Shown one piece after another: positions 13,397 to 27,000 of a DNA stretch of 64,000 nucleotides. The notes beneath the pieces are model-generated. The model had not been told where the DNA came from. It did no database searches and worked only from the letters and a program-made list of their open reading frames with translations. Positions within the stretch are counted from its first letter, which is position 1. Each line of letters starts with the position of its first letter. The stretch is from Petrosia ficiformis (taxonomy: Eukaryota > Porifera > Demospongiae > Haplosclerida > Petrosiidae), in NCBI GenBank assembly GCA_947044365.1, contig OX345636.1, forward strand, positions 16,479,115 through 16,543,114, in the 5' to 3' direction. A program made the translations under genes and the position numbers.

Positions 13397-13400
<4 letters not shown>
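12061..13400. other. AT-rich spacer, no gene seen
   Basis: No convincing coding signal on either strand. It holds short TTATAGT-type runs (about 12520-12700). Nothing else stands out. Confidence 0.5.
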
Positions 13401-13427
<27 letters not shown>

Positions 13428-13440
13428 GGTATATATATAT
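13400..13440. repeat. AT dinucleotide microsatellite
   Basis: An (AT)n run, partly interrupted, matched by a second AT run at about 13970-13996. The two flank an inverted-repeat unit. Confidence 0.85.
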
Positions 13441-13526
13441 AGGCTTCGCCTCGGGCCAATATCTCGGTGCTCGGGTCTTATATTCGCCATATATACCGAG
13501 AAGCCATGGTACATATAATATATTCT

Positions 13527-13969
13527 ATAGCTAACAGAAACATCAAAGAAGAACAGGACAATGGACACGAGTAACAGGCTAACACAACTTACACTTTCGG
13601 CGATATGGGGCAATCAAACGAATAGTTCCTGGGAGAAACGTCCATCTATTGGTTCTTTTGTTAAGAGACAAAGAGAGCTTCTTTTCTGTGATTACTTGTC
13701 GAACACGCTCCACAGCCTTCATTCTCTTTAGGCTTTCGGTGACTGCGCATGTGCAAAACCATGACGTCACACCAGAGATGATATAAAGAGGATTTCAGTT
13801 CCGTGACACAATTATTCCGCTCCGTAACCACACCCTCCATATAAAATTATGGACTATTATATGGAGGGCGTGGTTACTAAACGGTGTCAACGGAACTGAA
13901 ATCCTCTGTATCCGTGCTGTACTAGTGAACAAACTTTGATGTCGGCTCTTTGATGTTTCTGTTAACTAT
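13527..13969. mobile_element. Inverted-repeat unit enclosing a short ORF
   Basis: The left end ATAGCTAACAGAAACATCAA is repeated inverted at 13947-13969 with a single change. Inside is a second, larger palindrome (about 13781-13910) with arms beginning GAGGATTTCAGTTCC and ending GGAACTGAAATCCTC. The unit is bracketed by AT microsatellites. It is GC-richer than its surroundings and includes a TGACGTCA site at 13762-13769. Confidence 0.65.
13593..13770 (-). CDS. Possible first exon, basic peptide, unknown
   Basis: The complement starts with ATG at 13770 and gives a basic peptide (MKAVERVRQVITEKK, NKRTNRWTFLPGTIRL, APYRRK). It ends at a strong GTAAGT donor just below 13593. Base composition is clearly less AT-rich than the flanks, which suggests coding sequence or an element-borne gene. 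No following exon could be identified. It sits wholly inside the inverted-repeat unit 13527-13969, so it could be part of a mobile element. Not recognised. Confidence 0.35.
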
Positions 13970-14219
13970 GGTATATATATATATATATATATATATAGTG
14001 TGTAATACTGACATAATATTTAGACTAAACGTATATAACAAATTAACGATGTAGATTGAGGGTAGTACTCATAGAGTACCTACAATTATTAACTTAGTTC
14101 ACAGGACACAATTATTGTCTACAAGCTAATGATCAAATTCAAACAACGCAGGAAAGAAAATAAGTCACAATTGGGTGTGATATAATATTAATGCTTAGTA
14201 TTTTGTACTTATGATATGT

Positions 14220-14860
14220 ATAGGATATACCCCTGGTTGGAAGCAGTTGTGGGCATATAACACCCGTGAGATAATTGGTCGAGGGCGTACCCCGAGACAA
14301 TTATCTCAAGGGTGTTATATGCCCATAACTGCCTCCAAACAGAGCTATATGTATTTTATACCATGGTAACACAAAAGTATGCAATTTGAAATCACATTTG
14401 ACATCACTGTTGTCAAGTAGAAACCAGAGTACTATCCCAATTAGCGTTTACTGTAAAAACTGTGAAAATACAATTAGTGGCTAGACACTAAATCTCCCTG
14501 TCTACAGGCATGTTATGGGCATATATCTCCCACGGTACATCAAAGGTTACCATAGCGATCGCCCATGCACCGTGGTATAACTTTAGGATATAGCCCCGTT
14601 TGGAGGCAGTTAAGAGCATATAACACCTGCAAGATAATTGGTCGAGGGCGTAGCCCAAGACAATTATCTCATGGGTGTTCTATGCCCATAACTGCCTCCA
14701 AACATGGCTATATATGTATTTTATAGCATGGTAAAGTAAAAGTATGCAATTAAATCACACTTGATATAATTGCATACTTTTACTTTACCATGCTATAAAA
14801 TACATATATAGCCATGTTTGGAGGCAGTTATGGGCATAGAACAAAAGCTGTTTTTCCAGT
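14220..14860. repeat. Nested palindromic repeats, two related units plus an inverted copy
   Basis: A palindrome centred near 14290 (arms ...ATATAACACCC.. / ..GGGTGTTATATGCCC) is repeated in variant form around 14660, with loop GGTCGAGGGCGTA. From about 14770 the right end (TATGCAATTAAATCACAC and neighbours) is repeated inverted back to CATGTTTGGAGGCAGTTATG. The shared phrase with 4770-4950 shows a dispersed family. These look like non-autonomous foldback or MITE-type elements inserted in one another. Confidence 0.7.
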
Positions 14861-15584
14861 TCTTCCTTTGCAGCACTTAGTTCTACATGTACAGTATTAC
14901 TAAAGATGAAACAAACTTATAAATATTCTTTTGTTAATTATTACAGGTCTTCAATATGCTTTTTATATAATTAGATACATGCTAGCGCTGTCAGCATAAT
15001 TACAATTACAATTACAATTACAGTATATTGTCAATATACTGTAAGTAAATATCATTCGTGTTCACCATCACCTCTTCATAAATTTAGTTTTGAAGAACCT
15101 TTTTTGCTCCACCATTTTCATATCCTTCCCTTCTATCATCAGTTCAATACATTGCTTCAATATTCAGTTACATTATAACCACGTAGCTATTAACCCTCTG
15201 ACATTAAAGTAACTTTAAGGTATCTTTTTTGATAGCTCTTCCAAGTGAGTTTCCTTTACATCTTCAGTACATGTACTAGCAAAAACATCATCCCCATTTT
15301 GTGCTTCATCGCTTAATTCTATGAAATTTAAGATATTCATACTTACAACACTTTTATTTGGTTATGTACATACTATTGTATTGGTCTCTCATGATGCTGG
15401 CATGTTCTACACCTTCATCTTTCAGGAAGTCGATAAACCAATTCACAATATTATTATTTCCATTTTCCTCACACGATTTCTCTGCATTCTGATACACAGC
15501 ATTCAGTAGTGCTATAACACGTATATCTGAGAATCTGTCATCCCTAGGCCTTGGTACGAAAGGTTGAATGCACTATAGATGTAT

Positions 15585-15760
15585 AGGCTAATTCCTCTCC
15601 AATTACAACACAAGTACAGGTCACTCTTCTTTGAGATTGCAACAATTGTTGCATCAACACAGTCCTTTGGAACTTTCCTACATTTCCATATGAATGTAAA
15701 CAACTCCAAAAGGAGTTGTTGAATTTTGAGTAAAGCAAAACGCGGGTCAGCAGACTTTTA
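15585..15760 (-). pseudogene. Non-LTR retrotransposon reverse transcriptase fragment
   Basis: On the complement the frame reads IWKCRKVPKDCVDATIVAIS and then KKSDLYLCCNWRGISL. This is the N-terminal RT signature (W...VP..W....I..I.KKGD...C.NWRGI.L) of LINE-type reverse transcriptases. Frames break immediately downstream. A short relic only; clade not determinable. Confidence 0.65.
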
Positions 15761-15847
15761 GAGCAGATCCATCGTCCAGGTTCAGAAGCATTATTTCAAT
15801 TCATTTACAAGTTTGGGCATTTCACTCAACACGTAAATACACACAGG

Positions 15848-15915
15848 GCCACTGAGAGGGGGGGGGGGCAACAGGGGCAACTGCCCTGGGGCCCCACATT
15901 TTCTTGGGGCCCTAA
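15848..15915. repeat. GGGGCC-rich dispersed repeat fragment
   Basis: A G-run followed by GCAACTGCCCTGGGGCCCC and CTTGGGGCCC. A similar block occurs at 8640-8705 (CCTGGGGGCCCCACAGC). A strikingly GC-rich island in AT-rich DNA; probably the conserved core of a dispersed repeat. Confidence 0.5.
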
Positions 15916-16337
15916 ACGTTTTGATCATTATTATATAGATAAGCTTACTCAATTATAGGAAACACAAGCTAGATAAAACAATAATAATAGTTATAATTAT
16001 TTATACCTGAGACAGTGACACGTGTAATGCTGAATGAGCAATTATTGTTAATAACACGCAATTAATTAATTAACCACACCCGCTATGAACTTAACTCAGT
16101 GTTGAACTTAAACAATTGTTATTTATTAGTTACCATAATACTGTAAAAATGATTTATAAATTTTGTATATTAATGATGTTGCTATGGTAATTATCTCGAC
16201 GATCCGTTTATCCATAGTATACCAGGTTCCGTGTCATGATATCAGTGTGGTATGGTTAGCCCTAGTGTGCATGGCTGCAAGATGAGTTCAATGGTTTGAC
16301 TTTTTCTTGCTTATGATTGTACTTTCGTAATTACAGA

Positions 16338-16630
16338 GCTTGCAAACGTTGACAGTGGAAGGCCACCAGCTATTATTTATCCTAAAAAAGATGGAAATCT
16401 CTTAGCCCATTTTCAGCTGCCCAGCCATCTTCACAATGCTTCAAAGCGGGTCCTAATACATGCACGTGAGCACAAACAGCTGACTATAAATATGCTATTG
16501 AGAGGAATGGATGAATTGTTGAAGTTGATTAAAACTAGTTATCCAGACAAGAGAAGGAAATGTTTAATGCAAGGTTCAACACCATGTGTGATGATTACAG
16601 CTGAGCCATTGTTATTAACCCGAGCCGCGT
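16338..16630 (+). CDS. Exon-like open frame of unknown function
   Basis: After an acceptor (TTTCGTAATTACAG), about 95 codons stay open with coding-like composition: SGRPPAIIYPKKDGN, AHFQLPSHLHNASKRVLIHA, LLRGMDELLKLIKTSYPDKR. The frame ends inside a dispersed repeat that starts TTAACCCGAGCCGCGTAGGC (about 16616), so the natural exon end may have been displaced by the insertion. No adjoining exon was recognised. Possibly a remnant of a larger gene or of an element-borne protein. Not recognised. Confidence 0.35.
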
Positions 16631-16665
16631 AGGCGGAGGGTTATAGTAGTTGGTTTGTGTGTGTG

Positions 16666-16700
<35 letters not shown>

Positions 16701-16705
16701 TACTA
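16616..16705. repeat. CTGT/GT microsatellite at the start of a dispersed repeat
   Basis: The phrase TTAACCCGAGCCGCGTAGGC is followed by a GT run and then about ten CTGT units. Related starts occur at 26309 and 59945 (TTAACCCTCGCCCACAAAAG), 28650 and 62898 (CGCGTAGGCGGAAC type), marking a dispersed family. Confidence 0.75.
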
Positions 16706-18046
16706 CGTAATCTTTGCAAATACCTGATGATACTAATTTGTTGACACATGGTTAAAGACGCTATATATCCATAATGCCGACATTTAAAGGATTTGTTCTG
16801 AACTCATCTTGTTGCAGAGAAACAGCCGTGTAAACTCTCGTCGATCTGTCTCCATTTTAAAATCTCTTCATTTTTGCTGATGTCAGCAGAAAACACTGAA
16901 CCACTAACTTTTGTCTCTTTGAAGCTTTGTTTCTTGAGCTTTGTCTATTGTCCTAACGAGTGTTTATACATGAAGTTTTGTCCAGAATTTCGCTAGTTCT
17001 CAAGAGATCTGATGGCCATGCTCTCCCCTAATTTGCATATTCATGTCTACTGATGAGAAAATGTTCATACTATAACAAAAAAATTAATGGTCATTACTGT
17101 CATACTAAAACAACACTAGTAAGAACAATGTCTTCTAATTTAATTATAATTACAGTTACTAATAAATATTGTAAATCTTCAATATAACATTTAGCATTTA
17201 ATACAGTTTTCATTTATAACTCACAATTATCATGGTTCACAAACTTCTAAACTATTCAGCCAGTTAGAAGAATGTTTAATGATTGTAACAACAAAGCAGG
17301 CATATATAACTCGGCACTGAACATTACATGTCCTCTTAGTCTGATGAGTTCATCTATTAACTGTGTATTAATTGTAACATTTGATTATAATCAAGCAACT
17401 GATATTGTTTATAATACCTCTTGTACAGAATAGTGTAAGACAGACACCTTACGGTGATTTACATCTCAATTTTTACATAATTATATAATAATAAGTAAAA
17501 ATTATATTAGCTATTATAACCTGTCTAAAGGCAACATAACACTTATAAGAATTAAAAGTAGTAAGGGTAGGGTGAAGCCCAACATCGCTTTTCCCAAGGA
17601 TGTTATAAATCTATAGCACACACAAGGCTAATTAATGCCTTGGGTTTGCACATTACAGGAATTCAAATCAGCAGATAATGATGTGGTTTGTACTAGTGAG
17701 GTCATTACAGTTAAGTGGCATTTAGAGCAGGTGTTTTGTGCCTTATAACTCCCACAGTATATCAAAAGTAACCATTGAGATACATCTTAGACATAATTTA
17801 ATAATATTTACTATATATATATATATAATTTTATTTTATTGGGTGAGATCATATGAAGATAGAGTGTACTATATACTTAGTCCTTTTTTAATAGTTATAT
17901 TTTTTTTGTAAAAAAATTAATAAATCAATGTTAAAACGATTCAAGTTATGGAAGTGTAGTTGTTCACAATTATATTAATATTATTTATCACTGAGACTTT
18001 TTTAAACTATATATATCCACATTTCTTTAACAAAAACCGACGACAA
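16706..18046. other. Spacer downstream of receptor gene A
   Basis: AT-rich, with an AT run near 17813-17826 and no supported exon. The part nearest 18046 would carry the 3' untranslated region of gene A. AATAAA-like signals exist on the complement but none can be assigned firmly. Confidence 0.45.
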
Positions 18047-21000
18047 TCAATTATGGAACTCAAAGTTAGAGTAACTGCTGTTCATTGCAAAATACGTTAA
18101 AATTATTTCATGAATTGTGTTGTATTGGTTCTGTGGAAGTAAAAAGTACTAATTATGATGGTACAATTAATAGATCTATCAAGTTCAATCTTTTAACATA
18201 CATCACATATTCTCATAAACAAATGTATACTTACTAGTGTAGTGACAGTTCCTGGCTTGTGTAGTCTAACTGCTTTCGTAGCTTGAAATACATCCACTAC
18301 TCCCTCTGCCTTACACTGTTCTATAGTATTACTAACTACACAATATATACCTGAACGACTCACTGTATCACTGAATGGTAATAATATATTATTAATGTGA
18401 TGAATAGTATCAATATGTGTGTGTTTTTGGGTGTTTAATGTGTTTGTGTGGATTGTATGTGTGTATATGTATTGACTGTGTGTACTGTTACCTGCAGTGT
18501 ACAACAACTGGTCCTTCTCCAGATCTCCGTTTTACTTTAACGACATCCTCAATAACATTTAGTATAGTATGAGGATCATGAATCACTCCATCATCAGACC
18601 AATTTTCAATATGAAACTGAATTGGACAATGACAACTGTTATTCTGTAGAGAGAAAGACAAAGATTGAATATCACATAAAATTATTTTAGTATAGCTTTA
18701 CTTTAGTGTTTCTGATTACAAATTGTCGTTGTACAAAACCTTTCTCCTGGAACATATTCTTCATCTCAATTTCAAATTCTCCAAAGCATACTGGTCTTAG
18801 TGAATTCCAGTACATGAAACATGTCTCCTGAATTAACACAAGCAAACATACAAAATATAAGGAAAGATAAGAGTTAAAAACTAGTAATTGCTCTGTCATA
18901 CCTGTCCTCTTTCTTCTAAATTACAACACATTATAATGACAGACACTTCATAGTCAACTATCATTTTAAAGAAATCTCTAGTAGTATTCTGCATAGGACT
19001 CTGAGCTATAATGAATCCATTCCGAGTATGATAACCCTAACAACCACAAGAGAACAACATGTAGTGTGACTTAGAAATGCATACAAACTTGCATGCAAAG
19101 ATAGTGTGTATTAATTAAAATACAAATTTAAATTTATCTATACACACACACATACAAATACAAATATACAGCTCTTTAGGATAGCATTATAATTATAGTA
19201 CTTAGAGGGAATTGAAACAAAATAAACTTACATTGAGGAATGATGCATGTATGTAATTGGGATATTCTCCTTTTAGACTAACTCTCCATCTTTCATCTAT
19301 AATGTAATAATAATTATAATAAATGTACTCAATATTTGTATAGATATACGTTCTCGTACACATACATACTTAGTATTTTGTATGTATGTAATATTTATAG
19401 TTATAGAATATATTTTGTTTTTAGATATGGTTGCGGTATGATAAACTATATTTAATTTAGATTTACCATATATAGTATTGGTATTGGAATTATTGATGTT
19501 ATCATTATAATTATTAAGAAGTCATCCATACTGAAAACAATTTTTATGTATACAAACATTCTACATTCAGTAATTATAATGATGTCATTATGATGAGAAA
19601 ATTTCATTAATGCATTTGCTCGATATCTATTACAGTATTTAATGCTGAGATTGCAGTATTCTTTTATGAATTTTTGGAAACTTCTTAAATTCTTTTAATA
19701 TTAGTTTTAGCTGTATAACACAAAACAACACTATGCAACAAAATACATGTTTATTTATAAAGTTACATTAGCATAAAATATATAATTTAATCAGAGGCCA
19801 TATAAAATGGGATAATAAAGGGAAATAAATCACGGTTGTAATTACAGTTGCACTTTAATCATTACTAGCACAATAAACATGTAAGCATTAAAATTAGAAT
19901 TAGTTTTGAAATTTAATCATTACAATCAAAATTATTAATAAATAAAATAATGAATAATTGAATTAACTTTTAGAAATATCAAGTTTTCAAATTGTTTCAT
20001 TAGAAGCCTGGATCAATTAGGTCGCATAATGTTGAGCTCCCAAATATACTCTAGCTATTTTTGCCAATGTTGGGTACTTGCATAGTTGGACAATTTTACT
20101 GAGAAAGCACTAATGTGCTGCTGCCAGTGATGTGTTTGCAACATATTAGCACTTGATCTTAAATTAATTGTGTAATTATTAATGATTGACAGTCAACTAT
20201 AGCATCACAATTACAAATACGATATCAATTCATGAATTACAGTTACAATTACAAGTAAATTGAAAACGGCTAATGATTAGACAAATATATCCCTTTAAGT
20301 GGGTGGATCAAAGAAACAGCAGGAACTGTAAACCAGATACAACTACCTGTGGTTAACCACAGATAGCTGTATAACCCTTTCATCATTGATACAGCATGTA
20401 ACAATCAAAATAATTCATAATCAAGATAAAACTCAATAAATGAAGTGTGAATAAATGAAGTGATTATTCAGTAGATCTGTTGGGCACGCGGGAGTGAGTA
20501 TTGTTTTTGGAGGACGTTCGTTGCTGCCTTCACTAGATTCATAACGCCATTTAAACTATCAACTGAAATTGGTCATTGCCCACTGTGTATTAAGTTGCGT
20601 ATTCTTGAGTGCAAATGGCTTGGCCAACCCTTCCAGCATCACTTGCTCAACAACTTCAAAGCGCGACTCTTTTTCAACTGCATTGCCCAACATTTCCATC
20701 GTTCTATTTTGTTTTCATTAGACGACAGGCACGTTTTTCATTAGTCCTCTTCAATTTTAGACTCAGTCGCCGTTTCATTGACTTTCCATCCACTGACTCT
20801 TCTTCCACCACTCCAGCCATCAAAAAGAAACAGCGTCTTCAACTAAGGTAGCTCGAATGATAAGGCACGTGAGAATTCTCAGTTTTGAGCATGCACAGTT
20901 GCAAGCATGTGTGATCCACCCACTCAAATTGATATATATTACTTATATCACGCCTACTCAGGCAGTATTTAATTTACATTCACCTCCCACTCGGGCGCTA

Positions 21001-24000
21001 CGTGCCCTCGCAGTTGGTGACTGTAAATTAGATACAGCCCTCCTAGGCGTGATATAACTATTACTTACAATTATAATTACAACAACCCTGAAACAAAGAG
21101 ATTTAAGAGTTCAAGACTAACATGGTAGAAATTTTGTGCTGCGATTCTTCTCAGGAAAAGATTCTGCTGTTTCTCTGTAAACATCTCCTTGATCAGGTGT
21201 GACTTGACTTAATAACTAACATCAAGTAAATAAATTTCAAATCATTATGTCCAAGTGAGAGAAGTGAGAGAATGATATACCTGAAATTGTACTTGCATCG
21301 GTGTTCTTCCAGTAATCTGATTCTTCTGTCGCCAGTTGTCAACTTTAATATGAAACAGGTCACTTGTAATTTCTGTAGTACCTCCTACTACTACTTCCAA
21401 TACAGCATCATGAATGAAAGCAAATTGAGCCTGTATGTAATGATAATACAATAACAAACACTACTACACAATTCACTTCAAACTGCTTTAATTATTATGA
21501 TGGGACTTACATATGACATATACAAGTCATCTCAGTAACTTACATGTGTTTGAACCATTTTCATTCTCTGTTGTCTAAGTCTATTAACGATACCAGAAAT
21601 ATCGACTATTCCTTTTTTATTAGCCTGTTCTAAAGCAATATCTATAGCAATGTAACTACCTGTACGACCAACACCCGCACTGCAATGGACTACTATAGGT
21701 CCCCTTTGTTCGTACCACCAATCTGTCACTTTTCTACTTAGTGTCATGAAAGGAGAAACAGAATCAGGTACCCCATGATCAGGCCATGTTATAAACTGGA
21801 AATGTTTGATAATGAGAATATCTGAACACCTCTCCAACTAAAGGTGAAGAAATACAAATACAGATAGATGTATTTTGTAACACAAAAAATTACTTTGATG
21901 TATCTGTCTACTACATATTAATTTATCTATAGATCTTAAAATATTTTACCTTAAGTATCAGGGTCCTCACTATGAAATGTAAAAGATTTTGTTCTTCTAT
22001 CAAAGTCACAGTGAAGGGACCATATGTCATGCTTTCTAGTGTTTCATCTGGCCAATATTGGCTACACTTTGTATTTGTACCCTCCATTAAATTAGTTAGC
22101 ATTACTATATACTGGACTCTTTCTTGCCATATTAACCACCAAAAGTCATCAATGGTGTTGGGTAGAGGCCCTAGTTAGAGATGAGAGTAATCAATATGGT
22201 CTATGTAGATAATGTGAGGATATTATTATGTGTTTATGTGTGAGCATTACACACCTTGAGTTGCTATAAATTTCTTTGGCATACTGTACCCCTATATTCA
22301 CATACAATACATAATTATGATAAATAAACATTATTATAATATATTCACTGCAAAAATAAAATTTTCCAAATAAATAATTTGATTAGTACAGTTGCAAGGA
22401 ATAGTAGAAATCGGTCGTGTAAGGTTATTATGACATACATGGTGACATTAATGTATGTCATGTATTACATATATGGTGACATACATGTAATTATAATCCA
22501 ATAATTGCAATTTCAATTATCCTTATACTATCTATTAGATATACAAAGAAGCAGAATAACATATTAATTAAATCCTTTTAGGTATCCAAGCCTTCTTCGT
22601 GCATATAATGTGATATTAGTCCAGATAATTGATTATAGTAGAAGAATACTTTATCATGCTGTACTAACAACAACCTGTATGACCAATTAAATTATAATTT
22701 GCATCGTTGTAACTGTACTAACCAATGCATTTTTATTTAACAATTCTATTTTTGTAGTATTAAGTTTCATATCTACTCACATCTATATAGCTTGCATTAA
22801 TGAAGTCAGTGTAACTATTAGCTTGACCTTGTATTGGTATTAATGTAATACGATTATCATCATCTGTGATATAAAGAAAATTCCCACTGCAATCCTTACT
22901 AAGTATAATTATACTTACAGACAGTAATGTTTTTGAATCTATTCAATGTTTTGTTTTCTTTTCTAAATCCAATCTCAGCACTTTTATCACTACCATCATA
23001 TAGTTGCTAGAAATGATTGCATATTTTATAAACAAAAACTATTCTTTACAGTGCATATGAACATACTTCAAACTGTTTTTTGAAACCTTGATTATCTTGC
23101 TGATGACATTCAGCTACAAGATGACCCAGATTCTCAATCGATATTGGTAAAGTTGCTGGTATCTTTGGATCAAAATGAGATATTTTTGACAGTTCACTGT
23201 TAATTGCAACAGATGCATTAGCATAAACAACTGATTCCTTCATCTGCTGGACATTCTCATAAATATCAACAGTTGAATCTTTCGTTTAGAATGAAAATGA
23301 ACACATAATAAATTATTATTGTAATGAAATAGATGAATTACATAAGAGGTATATATGCACACTAGGGCTGGGAAATAGGCCTTCGTCCATTTTCTGTGCC
23401 TTCAAAGCCAAATATATCCCTTCGAAGCTTCGCTGTCACACACACTCTAAATGCTTGATGTGCACTTGTGGAATTGATTACTTATGTAAGTGTATTCCAG
23501 AGAAGTTGAGGATGTGTTGTTGATTTTTGATCCATAAAAAGGCCAATATTATGCAATCCAGGGGTAAATTTACAGTTTGGTATATTGACAAAATGATATA
23601 ATGTAAAAACGTATACCTATGATTTCTTTGTTGTGTCCAGCACTCATTAATCATTGCTCATTTTCTCATGCCTGAAGCCAACAATGGTTATTATTTTTAT
23701 TATCTACTCTTCTTACTTCTTGTAGAACTTTAAGAATATAATTGAGATAGAACAGCTGTTCTTTTATGCATCACATCCCATTAATTGAGCGAGCCAACCC
23801 ACCTCCAAAGCCAGTGGTAAAGTTTATAAACCGTTTATATGCATACTGTAGTGAAAATAATAATTTAAATTTGAGGTATGGGTTCTGGAACCCCCCCTAG
23901 ATCCGCCATTGAATCAAGATAAATAAAAGCAACATATCAAAGCACGTGCAAATCTTCGAATATTCACTTGTTTTTGCTGACGAAGCTTTGAAAGTTGTTT

Positions 24001-27000
24001 CGCAACCTTTGTTATAGCCCTAAACATATACATATAAACAATTACAAATCATGGGAAAATATACTGAATTCCCAGACAATTAAAACTATTCTAGATCTTG
24101 CAATTCTCTATCTACAAAAGGCCATTGCTCATTCAGCTAAGCCAGAATTAGTGATATACACAGAGTGATCAAAAACATACATGTGGCTTCCATTTTGGAT
24201 TGTTCTTGCTCTGAGGCATTCATAAATGAATAGTTTTCGTACATCTCTACTTCTGTTGATGAATACTGATGTTGCGTTCCTGATCTCTTTCTACAAACCA
24301 GTTGTAATAAAATATCACTATACAGCCTCAAAAATCAACATCTAACCTGATTATAATTATAACCACTGTAATCACAACAATACTGATGATTGCTATCGTA
24401 ACTAATAGTGATATTACTGTCCCTGCTATAGCACCTGCTCCAATTCCAACATCTGATGTAGTAAATTCTGTATAGTTATAAATTCCATAGTAAATGATTG
24501 TTCTGAATTTCATACTAAAATACGATATCTCTTTTTTTATAATATTAATAAAATATAAACATGTTCACATCACTCATACAGTTATATAATTATACACGAT
24601 TACCTTCAGTTCTTTCCACTAGAATATTCCAGTCTCCTGGAACTGTAGAATATGATGAGTATATTCTCACACCAAATATATAACAAGTATTAGATTCTAA
24701 TTCTCTAATAATAACTTCAGTCTCAGTGGTGTTATTATAAGAGATGTATCCATCAGTTAGAGTAGTCATATTAGTATTAGAACACTCTCTATCAGAACTG
24801 ATATTAAATGCCACTTCATATGTATATATTATACTGTTATTACTACTAATAGCCTCCCAAGACAGTTCAACTGAAGTAGTAGAGACTTTAGCAAAGAGAT
24901 CAATCAGTTCATTATCAACTGGATGAGAGAGAGTTGACTACATATATGCATGTAAAAGTTAACATTTATTCACTTACAAGTAACAAACGTGAACATTTCA
25001 CTGAAAACACCAGTTCCAATACTATTCATTGCTGCTATACTGATTGAGTATAAACTAAATCTACTGAGACCAGTGATCACAATATTAGTGGCTTCTGCAT
25101 CGGTAGTAACTTTCTTTGGATTACTGTCATTAAGAATATTATATTGTATAATATAACCAGTTATAATCCCATTACGTTGTGTACATTCCACTTCATCCCA
25201 TTTTACTCTAATAGATGTTGAATTTAGTACTACTGGAGGATAGAGTTTTGGTGATCCAGATGGAACTGATAAAATGACAATTATTATGTCAATAAAATTA
25301 ATTATTATTATAAACATTTTATATTTACTCACAAGTTTCGTTCAACATCACACTAACATTCTTCTCTATTCCTTTTCCTAGTATATTTTCTGGTTGTATA
25401 CTGAGAGTGTACTCCAGTCCTGATGGCAGATTGCGTATGTCTGTACTTAGGCTTGTTACTGTATTTACAATGTATAGAGAAGATATTACTTTTACTTCGT
25501 CACATGTTCCATTGTACACTAAAGTATAGTTATCTACTATACTGCCTGTGGTAGTATTCCAATTAATTCTGATAGATGTTGTGTTGATAGGTTCAGCACT
25601 TAAAAATGATATTTGTGGTACTGTGAATAGTCTAAGAGTAAAGAGTATAATTAATACAAATTTAACTACATACCATCAAATAGAGCTATAACATCATTAG
25701 ATTCACTGGATGGAAGGTCTATATAAGCAAACACACTAAATTGATAAATAATTTCTTGTTTGAGACCCTCTAGTATATAGGTATCTCCATTGATTAATTG
25801 TGGATCTTTTCCTGAATACTGAATGATATATCCATTAACTTCACCTAATGAAGGAGGTACCAAGCAGACAGATAGACTGGAGGAATTTATTATCTTCACT
25901 GAAACATTAGTTGGAGGGCCTGGAGGAACTATAAAACAAGTTTTAAAAAAGGTTTTAGAAGCATCATAATATTGTAATATTAATCAAACCTTGAAGAAAA
26001 TAGTCATCTGAGTCTTCATATCCATTAACTGAATAAATACATGATGCTTTGGTACTAGCATTGAATGTTCCATTAACCCGTAGATAATGTTTATAAGTCA
26101 TATTAGTTTCATCTAACAACACTGAATCATTAAATTGATTATATATACTGAGAGCTTCAAACATCCAAGTAATCTCTGAAGGTTTAACTCTGGAAGTGTA
26201 ACAGTTCAATTGTACTTCCTGAGTGCTGAAGTTTGAAGTCACTGATAATAGTGTGCCATTGATACCAATAATAGGTGCTATAGAAATAAATGAGTATAAT
26301 TATTAACCCTCGCCCACAAAAGTGGAGCAGAGGGTTACTGTAATCTGTTTTGCTGTCTATGTATTCTCAAAATATCTGGACAACTAACAACATTCACATT
26401 TTGATTGAGCTACCAACAGACTTGAAATTATACAAGCAAAATAAAAGAGAGGCTTTTTCGAACAAAGTTGGAATGGTACTAACATAGGAGGTATAATCAA
26501 GGTCAAGTGTGTTCAACTAAATAATTACCAAATAAACCACTTCATGCAACCCTACATAAGTATCCACATCGCTAAAAAAGCAAGACAAAGTGGCTTTACT
26601 TACTTGATTATACCTCCTGTGTGAGTACCATCCCAATGTATGTATAGATGACAATTGACAAAACTAAAAAGGAATTTAGATCATTTTTTATTAAAAATTA
26701 ATAATATTCATATATTTACACAGAACACTGGTACCACTTGTCTGGTTGTTTCTTCATATAAAATCATGAAATAATGTTATGCTTATAATTATAGTCTTGT
26801 ATGGTATAGGAAGTATGCTAGGTGTATAGGATATGTTATGGTCATAATATGGTGGTGTGTTGGTTCTCACCTAAGAATGGCAATAATTATTGTATTTTAT
26901 GGTTTGTATAATACTGCAAAGAATTACTGGTCAGTACATGGAGTTGCAAGGAAAGGTGGAAATTGTAATTTAATTGGTAGTGCAGGTTATGACTGCATGG

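Noticed and set aside
13323..13613. Open frame on the complement across the AT microsatellite
   Set aside because: The frame is mostly YI repeats translated from the AT run, with no coding composition.
24744..24926. Plus-strand open frame repeated at 58380-58562
   Set aside because: Conserved only because the minus-strand FN3 exon is; an antisense shadow.
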